A stretch of 64,000 nucleotides of DNA from Marinobacter sp. SS5-14b. Lineage in GTDB: Bacteria; Pseudomonadota; Gammaproteobacteria; Pseudomonadales; Oleiphilaceae. Both the position numbers and the translations under genes were made by a program. The stretch is taken from assembly GCF_030541005.1 (NCBI RefSeq), contig NZ_JASSVM010000005.1:124001-188000 (forward strand), read 5' to 3'. This document shows, in pieces, positions 42,946-52,771 of the stretch. How positions within the stretch are numbered: the stretch's first letter is position 1; every line of letters starts with the position of its first letter. Under the pieces are notes generated by a model. It was not told the origin of the DNA. It made no database searches and saw only the letters and a list, made by a program, of their open reading frames with translations.

Positions 42946-44013
42946 TTACTTTTGAATCTCATCCCACGGGTGCACGGGCACCACGGCATCTTCCGACATT
43001 TCGTTCTCGTAGGAGCTGCGGAAGTAATCCATGGCTTTCTCGGCCTCGCCCAGCTCATCAAACCGGGCAATGTGGTAGATCGCCTCACCTTCGTTTACCA
43101 ACGGCAGGTTGTTCACGCAGATGACAATGCCAGAGCACGGGGAAGTAATCGCCACTTCTGACTCACCAAAGGGGTCCGCCACCATGGCCAGCTTCTGGCC
43201 TTTACGCACTTTCTGGCCAAGGCTGGCCACCGGGCGCATGATGCCGTCCATATCAGCCCGCACCCACTGGGAGTTGGCGGCGGTTTCCGAACGTTTCTTC
43301 GGCGCTTTCGGGCCTTTTTTGGCGGGCACCATTTCCAGCTCACGCATGACCCGGATGATGCCCTTCACGCCGCTGGCAATGACCACGTCATCAAAGCGCA
43401 GGGCTTCACCACCTTCAAAGGTGATCACAGGAATGTCGAGTGAATCGGCATACGCCCGCAAGCTGCCTTCGCGCAAACCAGCGTTAATGATGATCGGCGC
43501 ACCAAAGGCCTCTGCCATGCGTTCGGTTTCCGGGTTTTTCAGTTCAGCGCGTATCTGCGGCAGGTTGAAGCGATGAACAGCGCCGGTGTGCAGGTCGATG
43601 ATGTGGGTGACGTTTTCCATGATCTGTGTGCGTAACAGATAGGCGATACGACCACCCAGAGAACCGCTTTCCGAGCCAGGAAAGCAGCGGTTCAAATCAC
43701 GGCGGTCCGGCAGGTAGCGGGTACGCTGTACAAACCCGAAGATATTGACAATGGGTACCGCGACAAGCGTGCCTCGAAGGTATCGAAGCGCCGAGTTTTT
43801 CAGCACCCGGCGAATGATTTCTACACCGTTGATCTCATCGCCGTGGATGGCGCCACAGACCATCAGCACCGGGCCATCGCGGCGGCCGTGAACCACTTCG
43901 ACCGGAATGTGCAATGGCGTATGGGTGTAGAGCTTAGCCACCGGTACTTCCACCGTTTCCCGGGTGCCGGCCTTTACCTGCACACCGGCAATTTCAAAGG
44001 GTGCTCTTGCCAT
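42946..44013 (-). CDS. Succinylglutamate desuccinylase/aspartoacylase (AstE/AspA)-family zinc hydrolase
   Basis: This 355-residue protein of the M14-like AstE/AspA family has zinc-ligand motifs in CGAIHGDEINGVEIIRR (His and Glu), a second site near HIIDLHTGAVHRFNLPQ, and a C-terminal beta domain resembling lipoyl/biotinyl-like modules (MRPVASLGQKVRKGQKLAMVADPFGESEVAITSPCSGIVICVNN). Known relatives cleave N-acylated amino acids. Here it lies directly after rimK (5-base gap from ATG 44013, with GAGG 9 bases upstream), so the target may be a glutamate-containing peptide or protein tail. An upstream ATG (44049) overlaps rimK but has no ribosome site. Confidence 0.82.
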   Translation of the reverse strand: MARAPFEIAGVQVKAGTRETVEVPVAKLYTHTPLHIPVEVVHGRRDGPVLMVCGAIHGDEINGVEIIRRVLKNSALRYLRGTLVAVPIVNIFGFVQRTRYLPDRRDLNRCFPGSESGSLGGRIAYLLRTQIMENVTHIIDLHTGAVHRFNLPQIRAELKNPETERMAEAFGAPIIINAGLREGSLRAYADSLDIPVITFEGGEALRFDDVVIASGVKGIIRVMRELEMVPAKKGPKAPKKRSETAANSQWVRADMDGIMRPVASLGQKVRKGQKLAMVADPFGESEVAITSPCSGIVICVNNLPLVNEGEAIYHIARFDELGEAEKAMDYFRSSYENEMSEDAVVPVHPWDEIQK

Positions 44014-44018
44014 CGGCT

Positions 44019-44924
44019 TCAACCTCGACCCCGGGTTTTGGTTTTCCATGGGCTGTAATTTTTCTCGGTCCAGTTGATGATCATGCCCGCAACGTTTTTT
44101 CCGGTCGCGTTTTCAATGCCTTCAAGGCCAGGAGATGAGTTTACTTCCATCACCAGCGGGCCGCGGCTGGAGCGCAACAAATCCACACCCGCCACGTTCA
44201 GGCCCATGGCTTTGGCAGCAGTAATGGCGGTACGCCGCTCTTCCGGCGTAATGCGCACCAGCGAAGCCGTGCCGCCCCGGTGCAAGTTCGAACGGAATTC
44301 GCCTTCGGCGCCCTGGCGCTTCATCGCGGCAATCACCTTGTCGCCAATCACGAAGCACCGGATGTCAGCGCCACCGGCTTCCTTGATAAATTCCTGCACC
44401 AGAATATCGGCTTTCAGGCCCATAAAGGCTTCGATCACGCTTTCAGCGGCTTTACGGGTTTCCGCCAACACCACACCGATACCCTGAGTGCCCTGCAGCA
44501 GTTTGATCACCACCGGCGCGCCGCCCACCATTTTCAGCAGCTCTGGCACGTTGTCGGGTTTGTTGGCGAATCCGGTTACCGGCATGCCAACGCCTTTTCG
44601 GGCCAGCAACTGCAGGGAGCGAAGCTTGTCCCGGGAACGGGTGATGGCTACGGATTCGTTTAACGGGAATACGCCCATCATCTCGAACTGGCGCAGTACC
44701 GCAGTTCCGTAAAAGGTGACCGAGGCGCCAATCCGCGGGATCACCACGTCGAAGTCTTCCAGCACTTCCTCGTGATAATGAATCAACGGGTTCGCGGAGG
44801 TAATGTTCATGGAGCAATGGAGGGCGTCGATCACCTTCACTTCGTGACCACGGTTGACGCCTTCCTCAACCAGGCGCCGGGTTGAGTAAAGGTGACGGTT
44901 TCGCGACAGTACCGCAATTTTCAT
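44019..44924 (-). CDS. rimK: RimK-type glutamate ligase
   Basis: RimK is an ATP-grasp ligase that adds glutamate residues to the C-terminus of ribosomal protein S6; some relatives make poly-glutamate or act on other acceptors. The 301-residue protein has the N-terminal [33 protein letters not shown], the ATP-grasp core [48 protein letters not shown], and the metal-binding [34 protein letters not shown]. It starts 2 bases after the RimB-like gene, as in Pseudomonas rimABK. The following gene encodes an AstE-like hydrolase that could reverse the reaction. Confidence 0.95.
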   Translation of the reverse strand: MKIAVLSRNRHLYSTRRLVEEGVNRGHEVKVIDALHCSMNITSANPLIHYHEEVLEDFDVVIPRIGASVTFYGTAVLRQFEMMGVFPLNESVAITRSRDKLRSLQLLARKGVGMPVTGFANKPDNVPELLKMVGGAPVVIKLLQGTQGIGVVLAETRKAAESVIEAFMGLKADILVQEFIKEAGGADIRCFVIGDKVIAAMKRQGAEGEFRSNLHRGGTASLVRITPEERRTAITAAKAMGLNVAGVDLLRSSRGPLVMEVNSSPGLEGIENATGKNVAGMIINWTEKNYSPWKTKTRGRG

Positions 44925-44926
44925 GA

Positions 44927-45418
44927 TCAGGTCCTTGGTGCCGGTTCGCCGGCAAGATAAGAAGCTTCAGGGTAAACAACGGAGCGGCCCGACATTGCCG
45001 TGCGCCCCAATAGCATCCGGAACCGCATGGAATCCCGGTTAGTCAATGTCATTTCAATCGGCCAGCTCTGGTTACCCACCGTAAGGGTGGTTTCTATCAC
45101 CAACCGCAACTCTTTGTGGCCACCGGAATCGGATACCGTACGCTCATCCAGAACTTTGGCGTCGCACTCAACCACGTGTTGCAGATCATTCTGCACCGGG
45201 TGCACCCAGAACTTCACCCGGCGCTCACCGTTTTCAGTATAGGGCTCAGTACGGAAGGTGTGCAGGCACGAGGTTCGAGCCCCGGTGTCCACCTTCGCCT
45301 TGAGGCGTTCAATACCCAAATCCGGCAACCCCACCCACTCTCGCCAGCCAAGCCCGACTTTGTGATCATTGGGGGTGGGAGGTGTGGTTTTGATTGCTTC
45401 AGTCGTGCTTGTCGACAT
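44927..45418 (-). CDS. Retropepsin-like aspartic protease, RimB-like (so-called ATP-dependent zinc protease family)
   Basis: This 163-residue protein of the family often labelled ATP-dependent zinc protease has the aspartic-protease loop [12 protein letters not shown] (Asp-Thr-Gly) and the second loop [18 protein letters not shown] of a retropepsin fold. Pseudomonas RimB is in the same family and is reported to work with RimK on ribosomal protein S6. Gene order RimB then RimK with a 2-base gap supports that here. It overlaps the mechanosensitive channel gene by 20 bases. A regulatory RimA counterpart is not evident. Confidence 0.85.
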   Translation of the reverse strand: MSTSTTEAIKTTPPTPNDHKVGLGWREWVGLPDLGIERLKAKVDTGARTSCLHTFRTEPYTENGERRVKFWVHPVQNDLQHVVECDAKVLDERTVSDSGGHKELRLVIETTLTVGNQSWPIEMTLTNRDSMRFRMLLGRTAMSGRSVVYPEASYLAGEPAPRT

Positions 45419-46286
45419 CCGGAAAATCCTTATCTTTTTGTTGTTCCGGACCTAGCAACTGCACCCGGAATGGCTCGGAATGGCTACCGGCATAAACGCT
45501 GGTATGGGGGAATGGTATTTCAATACCTTCTTTATCCAGGGTTTTCTTGATAGCGACCATCATACTGCCCCGCCCATCAAAGAATTTTTCTTTCGGTACC
45601 CAGAACGAGAACTGCAAATCAACGGAAGACGCGCCAAATCCGGTGACCAACACGAAGGGTTTGGGCTCCTCAAGACTCTCGGGGTTCTGCTCTGCCAGGT
45701 CCAGCAGCAGGGTGCTCACTTTCTCTACATCTTCTGCGTAGGCGATCCCGATGGCCAGATCAATACGCCTGATCGGAAATTTCGAGCGGTTGATCACCCG
45801 GGTTTTAATGAGGGTTTCATTGGGTATTCGCACATACAGGTTGTCGGGCGTGCGCAGCTTTACGCTCAACAGGTCAATGGCCACCACTTCGCCAGTGGTG
45901 GCATCCACGTCGATCACATCCCCTATCTCGAAGGGCTTTTCAATCACCAGGAACAGGCCGCTAATAATGTTAGAAGCGGAAGTCTGGGACGCAAATCCGA
46001 TGGCTACGGTCAGAATGCCTGCCGCACCCAGCAGCACCTCCAGTGAAAAACCGGCTTCCCGAAGCGCAGCCATGGCAAACAGCAGGAACACCAGGTAAAA
46101 AAACAGCCGGCGAATCAGTACCTGATGGTGGCGAGACGTACGCTTCTCCAGCACCCGGCCAGTGCTCCGGGCCACAAAACCGGCCAGCACGATGCCCAGC
46201 ACCAGCAAAAAGCCTGCGGACAACCATTGGCCCCAGGCAATGCCGTTAATAAGGTCGGTTGCGGTTACCTGTATTGCATCAATCAA
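45399..46286 (-). CDS. MscS-family mechanosensitive ion channel
   Basis: This 295-residue channel of the small MscS class has three membrane helices (about 20-40, 62-82, 88-108); the pore helix reads [48 protein letters not shown], followed by the beta and cage domains ([30 protein letters not shown]). It opens under membrane tension to release solutes during hypo-osmotic shock. It overlaps the RimB-like gene by 20 bases, and the upstream gene on this strand ends 23 bases before its start, so the three may form one unit. Confidence 0.93.
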   Translation of the reverse strand: MIDAIQVTATDLINGIAWGQWLSAGFLLVLGIVLAGFVARSTGRVLEKRTSRHHQVLIRRLFFYLVFLLFAMAALREAGFSLEVLLGAAGILTVAIGFASQTSASNIISGLFLVIEKPFEIGDVIDVDATTGEVVAIDLLSVKLRTPDNLYVRIPNETLIKTRVINRSKFPIRRIDLAIGIAYAEDVEKVSTLLLDLAEQNPESLEEPKPFVLVTGFGASSVDLQFSFWVPKEKFFDGRGSMMVAIKKTLDKEGIEIPFPHTSVYAGSHSEPFRVQLLGPEQQKDKDFPDVDKHD

Positions 46287-46309
46287 CAGTGCAGCTCCTG
46301 AGCCTGGGG

Positions 46310-47122
46310 TCAGCCAAACAGATTATCAACGGCCCGAACCAGGCGCCGGCCCTTGGCCAGCCTTTCCCGGGCCGGAGCAATGGGCGTGCAGTTGCCTGCC
46401 GCGGGCAGAACGGCCTGGTCTATCCGAAGACTGGCTGAACTCATGTCGGTTTCGCACTCTACCGTTACGCCGTTGGTCCAAAGCTGATCTTTCTCGTTCC
46501 GATAGAGCGCAAGCAAGGGCGTGGGGAGATTAAAACGCTCCAGTAACAAGGCGCTCTCACGTCGATTGGTAATCGTTACCGGCGTCACCGCACGCCAAGG
46601 GCGCTTGGGAACGGCCTCCAGTGCAAGCCGCCCGTAAGTAGATGAGGCATAACAAAGCTCGCCCTCCATCGTGTTTCTGCCCAGCCAGGTCATCGAAGGT
46701 TGAGCCAATGGCATGTCGGCAAGCTCCGTTTGCGCATCGCCAACACAGATTTTCATCCACAAAGTGGTGCCGACATACAACACACAGCGTCCACCGGCCG
46801 GAATGGTCAACGGCTGAAACGGGCGGATCACCGTGGGCAAAGGTGCCATGGCCGGATAGTAGCGAACAACACCGTTGTCGCCTGCCCGAACAAACCTCTG
46901 GGATGGAAGATCAGACGATGGAAGCGTATGCCCTGTTGCCAAAACCCAGTTCTGGGGTTCCGAATCCGGGTTGAGGGGCTCTACCCTGACCTGCCACTCC
47001 ATATCCAGCAACGTAACCCACAGGCGAGAGTGACCAAGCTGATGCTTCTGAGTCTGGCCGGAGGCCAGTTGATAGGGCTGAGCCCAGACACCATCCTGCG
47101 GGTTTTCGGGGTGATCGGTCAT
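46310..47122 (-). CDS. DUF432-like protein of unknown function
   Basis: This 270-residue soluble protein appears beta-rich. Segments such as RRESALLLERFNLPTPLLALYRNEKDQLWTNGVTVECE and WMKICVGDAQTELADMPLAQPSMTWLGRNTMEGELCYASSTYGRLA resemble DUF432, a family I know only as uncharacterised and often beside MscS-type channels; I give this match moderate weight. No signal peptide is seen. Its stop is 23 bases before the MscS start on the same strand, which suggests a channel-linked function. No catalytic motif is visible. Confidence 0.62.
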   Translation of the reverse strand: MTDHPENPQDGVWAQPYQLASGQTQKHQLGHSRLWVTLLDMEWQVRVEPLNPDSEPQNWVLATGHTLPSSDLPSQRFVRAGDNGVVRYYPAMAPLPTVIRPFQPLTIPAGGRCVLYVGTTLWMKICVGDAQTELADMPLAQPSMTWLGRNTMEGELCYASSTYGRLALEAVPKRPWRAVTPVTITNRRESALLLERFNLPTPLLALYRNEKDQLWTNGVTVECETDMSSASLRIDQAVLPAAGNCTPIAPARERLAKGRRLVRAVDNLFG

Positions 47123-47144
47123 GCCTCGAAAACTCTCCTTTTTC

Positions 47145-47172
47145 GTGTCAGGCTTTGTTCGTTAACTATAAT
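47145..47172 (+). promoter_or_regulatory. Possible promoter of the photolyase gene
   Basis: A perfect -10 TATAAT (47167-47172) with GTGTCA 16 bases before it (47145-47150) lies about 90 bases ahead of phrB. The -35 fit is 4 of 6. Confidence 0.4.
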
Positions 47173-47260
47173 CCAATCCTGCACCTGCAGCGAATATACA
47201 AGCCAATGATTTACGGGATGTAATTACCCTTATTCCTCAACAACGCTGGTGAATGGCTTT

Positions 47261-48652
47261 ATGACACAGCTGGTCTGGTTTCGAAACGACCTCCGCCTGG
47301 CCGACAACCCGGCCCTGACTGCCGCGTGTAAAAGTGGCCAGCCGGTGCGGGCCTGTTTTGTGGTAACACCTGACCAATGGCAGGAGCACGATTGGTCTGC
47401 GGCGCGGGTAAAGTTTTTGCTGAGTCACGCCAACGCTCTGGCCACGCAGCTGGCTTCGCTGGGTATCGCTTTCTCGTTTATCAAAGCCGAAAGGTTTGCC
47501 GACAGCCTCGACGCCCTTGAGGCATTCTGCCGCCAGCATGACATTTCACAGGTTCACTTCAACGAGGAATACGGCGTTAATGAACGCAGGCGGGACAAGC
47601 AGTTTCACGAGCGATTGTCCGCGCTTGAGATACCCGTGAATAAATACCGGGACCAGACCGTCGCTCCGGTGGGCCAGATCCTGACTCAACAGAATGAGCC
47701 CTATTCTGTGTTCACTCCCTTTTCGCGCCGCTGGCGCAGCTGGATCGAAGAAACCCGACCAACCCTTTACCCGGCGCCTTCCGCCATGGGCCCGGCGGTG
47801 ACGCCGGAGCAGACCGATACCCTGCCCGCCCCTTTCCGGGACGCCCCGGAGCCGCTGGCGGCCATCGGCGAAGCCGCCGCCCACGACCAGCTGGATGAGT
47901 TTTTGGCCGAGCGGGCAGCTGGCTACAAAGACAACCGGGACTTCCCGGCTGTGGACGGCACCAGCCAGCTCTCTCCGTACCTGGCCAACGGTGTGCTGTC
48001 TGGCCGCCAGTGCCTGATTGCCGCCCGGCAAACCGGCGCTTCCGGTGAGGGCATCGAAACCTGGATCAATGAAATTGCCTGGCGGGACTTCTACATCAAC
48101 ATCCTTTACCACTACCCTCGGGTGAGTATGGGCCGGGCGTTCAAGGAGGAAACCGAGGCTTTGGTGTGGAATGAGCCCGGTGAGCATTTTGAAGCCTGGA
48201 AGGAAGGCCGCACCGGCATTCCCATTGTGGATGCGGCTATGCGCCAGCTGAAAGCGACGGGCTGGATGCACAACCGCCTGCGGATGATTACCGCGATGTT
48301 TCTGACCAAGAACCTGTTCATTGACTGGCGACTGGGCGAAGCGTGGTTTATGCAGAATCTGGTGGATGGCTTTCTGGCATCCAACAACGGTGGCTGGCAG
48401 TGGAGTGCCTCCACCGGCACGGATGCGGCACCTTACTTTCGGGTGTTCAATCCAGAGACTCAGAGTGAGCGTTTTGACCCGAAAGGGGAGTTTATCAGGC
48501 AGTGGGTTCCGGAGTTGGCCAAGCTGGATAACAAGCGCATCCACGACCCCTCCAAAGGTGGCGTCATCCCGAAAGGCTACCCTAGACCTGTCGTGGACCT
48601 GAAAGAATCCCGCAAAGAAGCTATCGCAAAGTTTCAGGCTTTGAAGGACTAA
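47261..48652 (+). CDS. phrB: Deoxyribodipyrimidine photolyase
   Basis: This 463-residue photolyase repairs cyclobutane pyrimidine dimers with blue light, using FAD and an antenna chromophore. It begins MTQLVWFRNDLRLADNPALTAAC, with an N-terminal Rossmann antenna domain, and has the C-terminal FAD domain with LSPYLANGVLSGRQCL, ETWINEIAWRDFYINILYHYPRVSMGRAF, GIPIVDAAMRQLKATGWMHNRLRMITAMFLTKN and NGGWQWSASTGTDAAPYFRVFNP. These are class I CPD photolyase signatures. ATG 47261 is the fourth codon after a GTG at 47249. The window gives no cluster of further DNA-repair genes beside it. Confidence 0.96.
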   Translation: MTQLVWFRNDLRLADNPALTAACKSGQPVRACFVVTPDQWQEHDWSAARVKFLLSHANALATQLASLGIAFSFIKAERFADSLDALEAFCRQHDISQVHFNEEYGVNERRRDKQFHERLSALEIPVNKYRDQTVAPVGQILTQQNEPYSVFTPFSRRWRSWIEETRPTLYPAPSAMGPAVTPEQTDTLPAPFRDAPEPLAAIGEAAAHDQLDEFLAERAAGYKDNRDFPAVDGTSQLSPYLANGVLSGRQCLIAARQTGASGEGIETWINEIAWRDFYINILYHYPRVSMGRAFKEETEALVWNEPGEHFEAWKEGRTGIPIVDAAMRQLKATGWMHNRLRMITAMFLTKNLFIDWRLGEAWFMQNLVDGFLASNNGGWQWSASTGTDAAPYFRVFNPETQSERFDPKGEFIRQWVPELAKLDNKRIHDPSKGGVIPKGYPRPVVDLKESRKEAIAKFQALKD

Positions 48653-48672
48653 TACATTGGAATCTCGTTGCC

Positions 48673-48783
48673 GATCAGGGTTGGGGGGGGCTTTCCAAAA
48701 CACGCCGTGAATACGTCCCTGTAGGCTCCGTTCCGCCATCCATGGCTCCACAGGGTTTTGGAAAGCCCCCCCCAACCCTGATC
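48673..48783. repeat. 111-bp element with perfect 29-bp inverted arms
   Basis: The left arm 48673-48701 is the exact reverse complement of 48755-48783, each 29 bp and including an 8-bp G (or C) run. The 53-base centre contains CCCTGT/ACAGGG arms, a GGCTCC direct repeat and a GCCAT-CC-ATGGC hairpin. It fills the space between the convergent phrB and moeB genes. It may act as a bidirectional terminator or be a mobile REP-like element; no second copy is visible in the window. Confidence 0.92.
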
Positions 48784-48794
48784 TATCTTTTGAG

Positions 48795-49541
48795 TTAGCC
48801 GGCACAAACCGGGCAATCAGGATCTTTCGCCAGTTTCATTTCCCGCCATTCCATGTGCCAGGCATCCAGGATCAGTAAACGGCCAACAAGTGGCCTACCA
48901 ACACCGGCGATAACTTTGATGGCTTCCATAGCCTGAGCCGAGCCAATCATACCGACCAACGGGGCGATAACACCGGCTTCGGAACAGGTCAGATCTTCAT
49001 TACCCTGCTCGGGATACAAACAGTGGTAACAGGGGCTGTCTGGCTGCCGGGGATCGTAAACGGATAACTGACCTTCGCCACGGATCGCGGCGCCAGACAC
49101 CAATGGAACACCTGAAGCTACTGAAGCCCGGTTCAGGGAGAAACGGGTGTTGAAGTTGTCGGTACAGTCCAGCACCAGCGTGGATTCGGCAAACAACTGC
49201 TTGAGATCGTCACCATCTACACGGCGATTGACCGCATTTACGGTAATCTCCGGGTTAATAGCCCGAACCCGCTCCGCCAGGCGTTCTGCCTTCGAGTCAC
49301 CCAACCAACTTTGTTCAAACGCGATCTGGCGTTGCAGGTTGGCCAGTTCAATCTGGTCGTCATCCACCAGGGTCAGGTGGCCCACACCGGCCGCCCCCAG
49401 GTAAAGCGCTACCGGGCAACCCAGGCCGCCAGCACCGACCACGAGTACGCGGGCAGCTTTGAGGGCTTCCTGGCCGGCGATGTCGAACCGGGGGATCAGA
49501 ATCTGGCGGCTGTAGCGGAGCAGTTCGTCGTCGCTGAGCAT
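48795..49541 (-). CDS. moeB: Molybdopterin-synthase adenylyltransferase MoeB (ThiF/HesA family)
   Basis: This 248-residue E1-like enzyme has the ATP-binding VLVVGAGGLGCPVALYLGAAGVGHLTLVDDDQIELANLQRQIAF, CTDNFNTRFSLNRAS, and a zinc-binding CXXC pair near 172 and at the C-terminus (CPVC). It adenylates MoaD for sulphur transfer in molybdopterin synthesis; the related ThiF is the alternative. The gene lies just downstream of prmC in the moeB-prmC-prfA-hemA order that I recall for Pseudomonas, which favours the moeB name. The stop is 11 bases from the inverted-repeat element. Confidence 0.92.
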   Translation of the reverse strand: MLSDDELLRYSRQILIPRFDIAGQEALKAARVLVVGAGGLGCPVALYLGAAGVGHLTLVDDDQIELANLQRQIAFEQSWLGDSKAERLAERVRAINPEITVNAVNRRVDGDDLKQLFAESTLVLDCTDNFNTRFSLNRASVASGVPLVSGAAIRGEGQLSVYDPRQPDSPCYHCLYPEQGNEDLTCSEAGVIAPLVGMIGSAQAMEAIKVIAGVGRPLVGRLLILDAWHMEWREMKLAKDPDCPVCAG

Positions 49542-49552
49542 GGTTGTTCTCG

Positions 49553-50407
49553 CTATTGGTCGCGTGTCGGTTTTTGCGCCAGGGTCATGCGATCGTTGCC
49601 GCCGTAGTCTTTGCGGGTGTCTATATTGGCCCAGCCGGCAGCGGCAAACAAATCCCGCACTGCGGGGCCCTGGTCATAGCCGTGCTCCAGCAACATCCAG
49701 CCGTTTGGGTTGAGCCAGTTCAGGCCTTCGGTGACCAGCAGGCGAATGTCGTCCAGGCCGTCGTCGCCGGCCACCAGGGCCGAGGATGGCTCGAAACGCA
49801 CGTCACCTTCGTTCAGATGGTGATCGCTGGCAGGAATGTAAGGCGGGTTGGAGATCAGCAGGTCGAAGGTGGCGGCCGGAAGCTGGTCAAACCAGTGGCT
49901 CTGCACCACAGTGATCGGCAGGTTCAGGGATTCACTGTTGGCGCGTGCCAGTTCAACGGCTTCGCTGATTCTATCGCTGGCCATAATCTGCCAGCCAGGC
50001 TTTTCGCTGGCCAGAGCCAAAGCGATAGCGCCGGTGCCAGTGCCGAGATCCAGCACATGGGCCTGTTCGGGCAGTTGCAGGGTTAACGCCGTTTCAACCA
50101 GGCACTCAGTGTCTGGCCGGGGAATCAAGGTAGACGGGCTGACGCGAAGCGGCAATGACCAGAATTCCTGTTGTCCCAGCAAGTAGGCGATGGGTTTACC
50201 GTTGGCTCTTTCGTTGACCAGAGAGAGAAACACTTTGGCCTGGCCGGCGTCTACTTCCCGCTCAGGCCAGGCCCGGAAGCTGGTGCGGTTCAGGCCGGTG
50301 GTGTGGCTCAGCAACAGTTCGGCATCCAGCCGGGGTGAATCGCCGCCGATCCGGGCCGCGGCCTGTGTGATAAGGGTTTCGCAGATCAGTCGGGGCTCAC
50401 TGGTCAT
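49553..50407 (-). CDS. prmC: Release factor glutamine methyltransferase
   Basis: PrmC methylates the GGQ glutamine of release factors RF1 and RF2. The 284-residue protein has the SAM motif [24 protein letters not shown] and the hallmark NPPY in [13 protein letters not shown]. Its ATG (50407) lies inside prfA, an 11-base overlap, so prfA and prmC are tightly coupled; the modified protein and its modifier are made together. The frame is open upstream but the conserved start is [13 protein letters not shown]. Confidence 0.96.
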   Translation of the reverse strand: MTSEPRLICETLITQAAARIGGDSPRLDAELLLSHTTGLNRTSFRAWPEREVDAGQAKVFLSLVNERANGKPIAYLLGQQEFWSLPLRVSPSTLIPRPDTECLVETALTLQLPEQAHVLDLGTGTGAIALALASEKPGWQIMASDRISEAVELARANSESLNLPITVVQSHWFDQLPAATFDLLISNPPYIPASDHHLNEGDVRFEPSSALVAGDDGLDDIRLLVTEGLNWLNPNGWMLLEHGYDQGPAVRDLFAAAGWANIDTRKDYGGNDRMTLAQKPTRDQ

Positions 50408-51485
50408 GGGCCAGTTCAGCCAACAATTCGGCCTGGTGTTCTTGTTGCAGCGGCACAATCACAGCATCCAGATCGCCGGTGATCACTTCATCCAGCTTGT
50501 ACAGGGTCAGGTTGATGCGATGGTCGGTCACCCGGCCCTGAGGGAAATTATAGGTGCGGATGCGCTCGGAGCGGTCGCCACTGCCCACCAGACTCTTGCG
50601 GGTTTCTGCCATGCTTTTCTGCTGGCGTTCCAGCTCGGCATTTTTCAGACGCGAGGCCAGCAGGCTCATGGCCTTGGCCCGGTTTTTGTGTTGGGAGCGC
50701 TCTTCCTGGCACTCCACCACCATGCCTGTGGGCACGTGGGTAATCCGAATGGCTGAATCGGTCTTGTTGACGTGCTGACCACCGGCACCGGACGCGCGGA
50801 AGGTGTCTACACGCAAGTCGGCCTTGTTGATTTCAACGGCTTCGGCTTCGTCGGCTTCCGGGATGACAGCAACGGTGCAGGCCGAGGTGTGTATGCGGCC
50901 CTGGGATTCAGTTTCCGGCACCCGCTGTACCCGGTGTGCCCCGGATTCGAATTTGAGGGCCCCGTACACTCCATCGCCAGACAGCCTGGCAATCATCTCT
51001 TTATAGCCACCGTGTTCGCCTTCGTTTTCACTCAGCACTTCTACCTGCCAGCGGCGCTTTTCGGCGTAACGGGAATACATCCGGAACAGGTCGCCGGCAA
51101 AAATCGCAGCTTCGTCACCCCCGGTGCCGGCTCGCACTTCCAGAAACACGTTTTTGGTATCGTTGGGGTCTTTAGGCAGCATTAACCGCTGCAACTCTGC
51201 ATCCAGCTCTTCGCTTCGCGCCTCTGCGCTGGCCAGTTCTTCCTCGGCCATGGCGCGCATTTCAGCGTCACCGTCCTTGGCCAGCTCTTTCGCTTCGCCA
51301 ATGTCGGCCAGGGACACCTGCCACGACTGAAAACACTTCACCACGGGCTCGATTTCCGAGAATTCCCGGGACAACTCCCGAAATTTATCCTGATTGGCAA
51401 TAACAGAGGCATCGCTCAGCAGCGCGTTCACCTCCTCGAACCGCTCAACCAGCTGTTCAAGGCGGGACTGAATGGATGGCTTCAT
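50397..51485 (-). CDS. prfA: Peptide chain release factor 1
   Basis: RF1 releases the finished peptide at UAA and UAG codons. The 362-residue protein has [26 protein letters not shown] residues around GGQ (here [11 protein letters not shown]), the anticodon-like PxT region in domain 2, and a standard N-terminal coiled-coil domain ([25 protein letters not shown]). Length is normal. It overlaps hemA by 4 bases upstream and prmC by 11 bases downstream. Confidence 0.98.
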   Translation of the reverse strand: MKPSIQSRLEQLVERFEEVNALLSDASVIANQDKFRELSREFSEIEPVVKCFQSWQVSLADIGEAKELAKDGDAEMRAMAEEELASAEARSEELDAELQRLMLPKDPNDTKNVFLEVRAGTGGDEAAIFAGDLFRMYSRYAEKRRWQVEVLSENEGEHGGYKEMIARLSGDGVYGALKFESGAHRVQRVPETESQGRIHTSACTVAVIPEADEAEAVEINKADLRVDTFRASGAGGQHVNKTDSAIRITHVPTGMVVECQEERSQHKNRAKAMSLLASRLKNAELERQQKSMAETRKSLVGSGDRSERIRTYNFPQGRVTDHRINLTLYKLDEVITGDLDAVIVPLQQEHQAELLAELAHDQ

Positions 51486-52771
51486 AGTTTTTCCGTGGTG
51501 GTAGGCTCGTCAGCTTCCAGGGCGTCCAGCTGATACAGCTCCCGCAGGCAGTCGGTCACTTCCGTGCGCCCCTCAGCCATGGCTTTACGCACCTGTATGG
51601 AAGGTTGGTGCAGAAGTTTATTGGTAAGGCCCCTGGCCAGGCTGCGGAGGGCAGTTTCAGGGTCGCCACCATTACGCAATGCCCTCAGCGCTTTTTCGGT
51701 TTCCGCATCCCTGAGCAGCTCCGCTCGCTCACGGAACAGCTTCAGGGTAGAAACCGCATCCAAAGCCCGCAGCTGGTCGAGAAAATCCTGCACACCACTG
51801 GCGATCAGGTTTTCGGCTTCTCGGGCGGCGCCTTCCCGGGACCGGATATTCTCTTCAATGACCTGGCGCAGGTCATCCACGGTGTAAAGATAAACGTCGG
51901 CCAAAGACCCGACTTCAGGTTCAATATCCCGAGGAACGGCGATATCGACCATGAAGTAAGGGCGGTGCTTGCGCTTCTTCAGGGCGCGCTCGACAGCCCC
52001 CTTGCCCAGAATCGGCAGCGGGCTGGCCGTCGAGGAAATAACGATGTCGACATCCGCCAGGTAGTCCGGAATTTCCGACAGCAGAATACCCTTGCCACCG
52101 TGGGTTTCCGCCAGCAGCTGGGCCCGCTCCAGCGTCCGGTTGGCCACCAGAAACTGTTTAACACCCGCCTCAGCCAGGTGCCGGGAGACCAACTCGATGG
52201 TTTTGCCGGCACCAATCAACAACGCCTTGTTGCGGGACATATCCGCAAAAATGTGATGAGCCATGCTCACCGAGGCATAGGCGACAGAAACCGGGTTCTC
52301 ACCAATGGCGGTCTGGGTACGTACGCGCTTGGCCACGGAAAAAGTGTGTTCAAACAAGCGGGACAGGAACGACCCCGTGGCGCAATGTTCTCGGGCCAGC
52401 GCGTAGGCATCTTTCAGCTGCCCCAGGATCTGTGGTTCTCCCAGAACCATGGAGTCCAGGCCGGCAGCCACGCGCATCATGTGTCGAACAGCATCCGAAT
52501 CCCGGTGCACATACAGCACGTTTTCCAGATCGGCTACGTCCAGGTCATGAAAGCCCGCCAGCCAGCGCAACACCGACGCCGCGCAATCATCATCGCCAGC
52601 CAGATAAAGCTCGGTACGGTTACAGGTCGAAAGGATGGCCGCTTCCCCGGCACCCGACGCCACACGCAGTTCGGAGAAGGCCTCGGCCATCCGCTCCGGC
52701 GTGAACGCTACCCGCTCGCGGATCTCCACGGGCGCGGTACGGTGATTTATTCCCAGTGTCAGCAATGCCAT
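51482..52771 (-). CDS. hemA: Glutamyl-tRNA reductase
   Basis: HemA reduces glutamyl-tRNA(Glu) to glutamate-1-semialdehyde, the first committed step of tetrapyrrole synthesis by the C5 route. The 429-residue protein has [21 protein letters not shown], the catalytic Cys in [32 protein letters not shown]-binding [16 protein letters not shown] and C-terminal dimerisation helix. The start MALLTLG (ATG ending at 52771) is the conserved one. It is the first gene of hemA-prfA-prmC-moeB on the minus strand and diverges from the TPR lipoprotein gene. Confidence 0.98.
   Translation of the reverse strand: MALLTLGINHRTAPVEIRERVAFTPERMAEAFSELRVASGAGEAAILSTCNRTELYLAGDDDCAASVLRWLAGFHDLDVADLENVLYVHRDSDAVRHMMRVAAGLDSMVLGEPQILGQLKDAYALAREHCATGSFLSRLFEHTFSVAKRVRTQTAIGENPVSVAYASVSMAHHIFADMSRNKALLIGAGKTIELVSRHLAEAGVKQFLVANRTLERAQLLAETHGGKGILLSEIPDYLADVDIVISSTASPLPILGKGAVERALKKRKHRPYFMVDIAVPRDIEPEVGSLADVYLYTVDDLRQVIEENIRSREGAAREAENLIASGVQDFLDQLRALDAVSTLKLFRERAELLRDAETEKALRALRNGGDPETALRSLARGLTNKLLHQPSIQVRKAMAEGRTEVTDCLRELYQLDALEADEPTTTEKL

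Noticed and set aside
42946..44049. Arginine catabolism gene astE
   Set aside because: No other ast genes are nearby, and the protein has an extra C-terminal beta domain. The rimK context points to another substrate.
48673..48783. CRISPR repeat or integron attC site
   Set aside because: There is one element only, with no spacer array. The long perfect arms do not show the R/L box arrangement of attC, and no integrase is near.
47546..48805. Open frame of 419 codons on the minus strand opposite phrB
   Set aside because: Antisense of the photolyase gene, and its end runs into the inverted-repeat element. No motif or ribosome site supports it.
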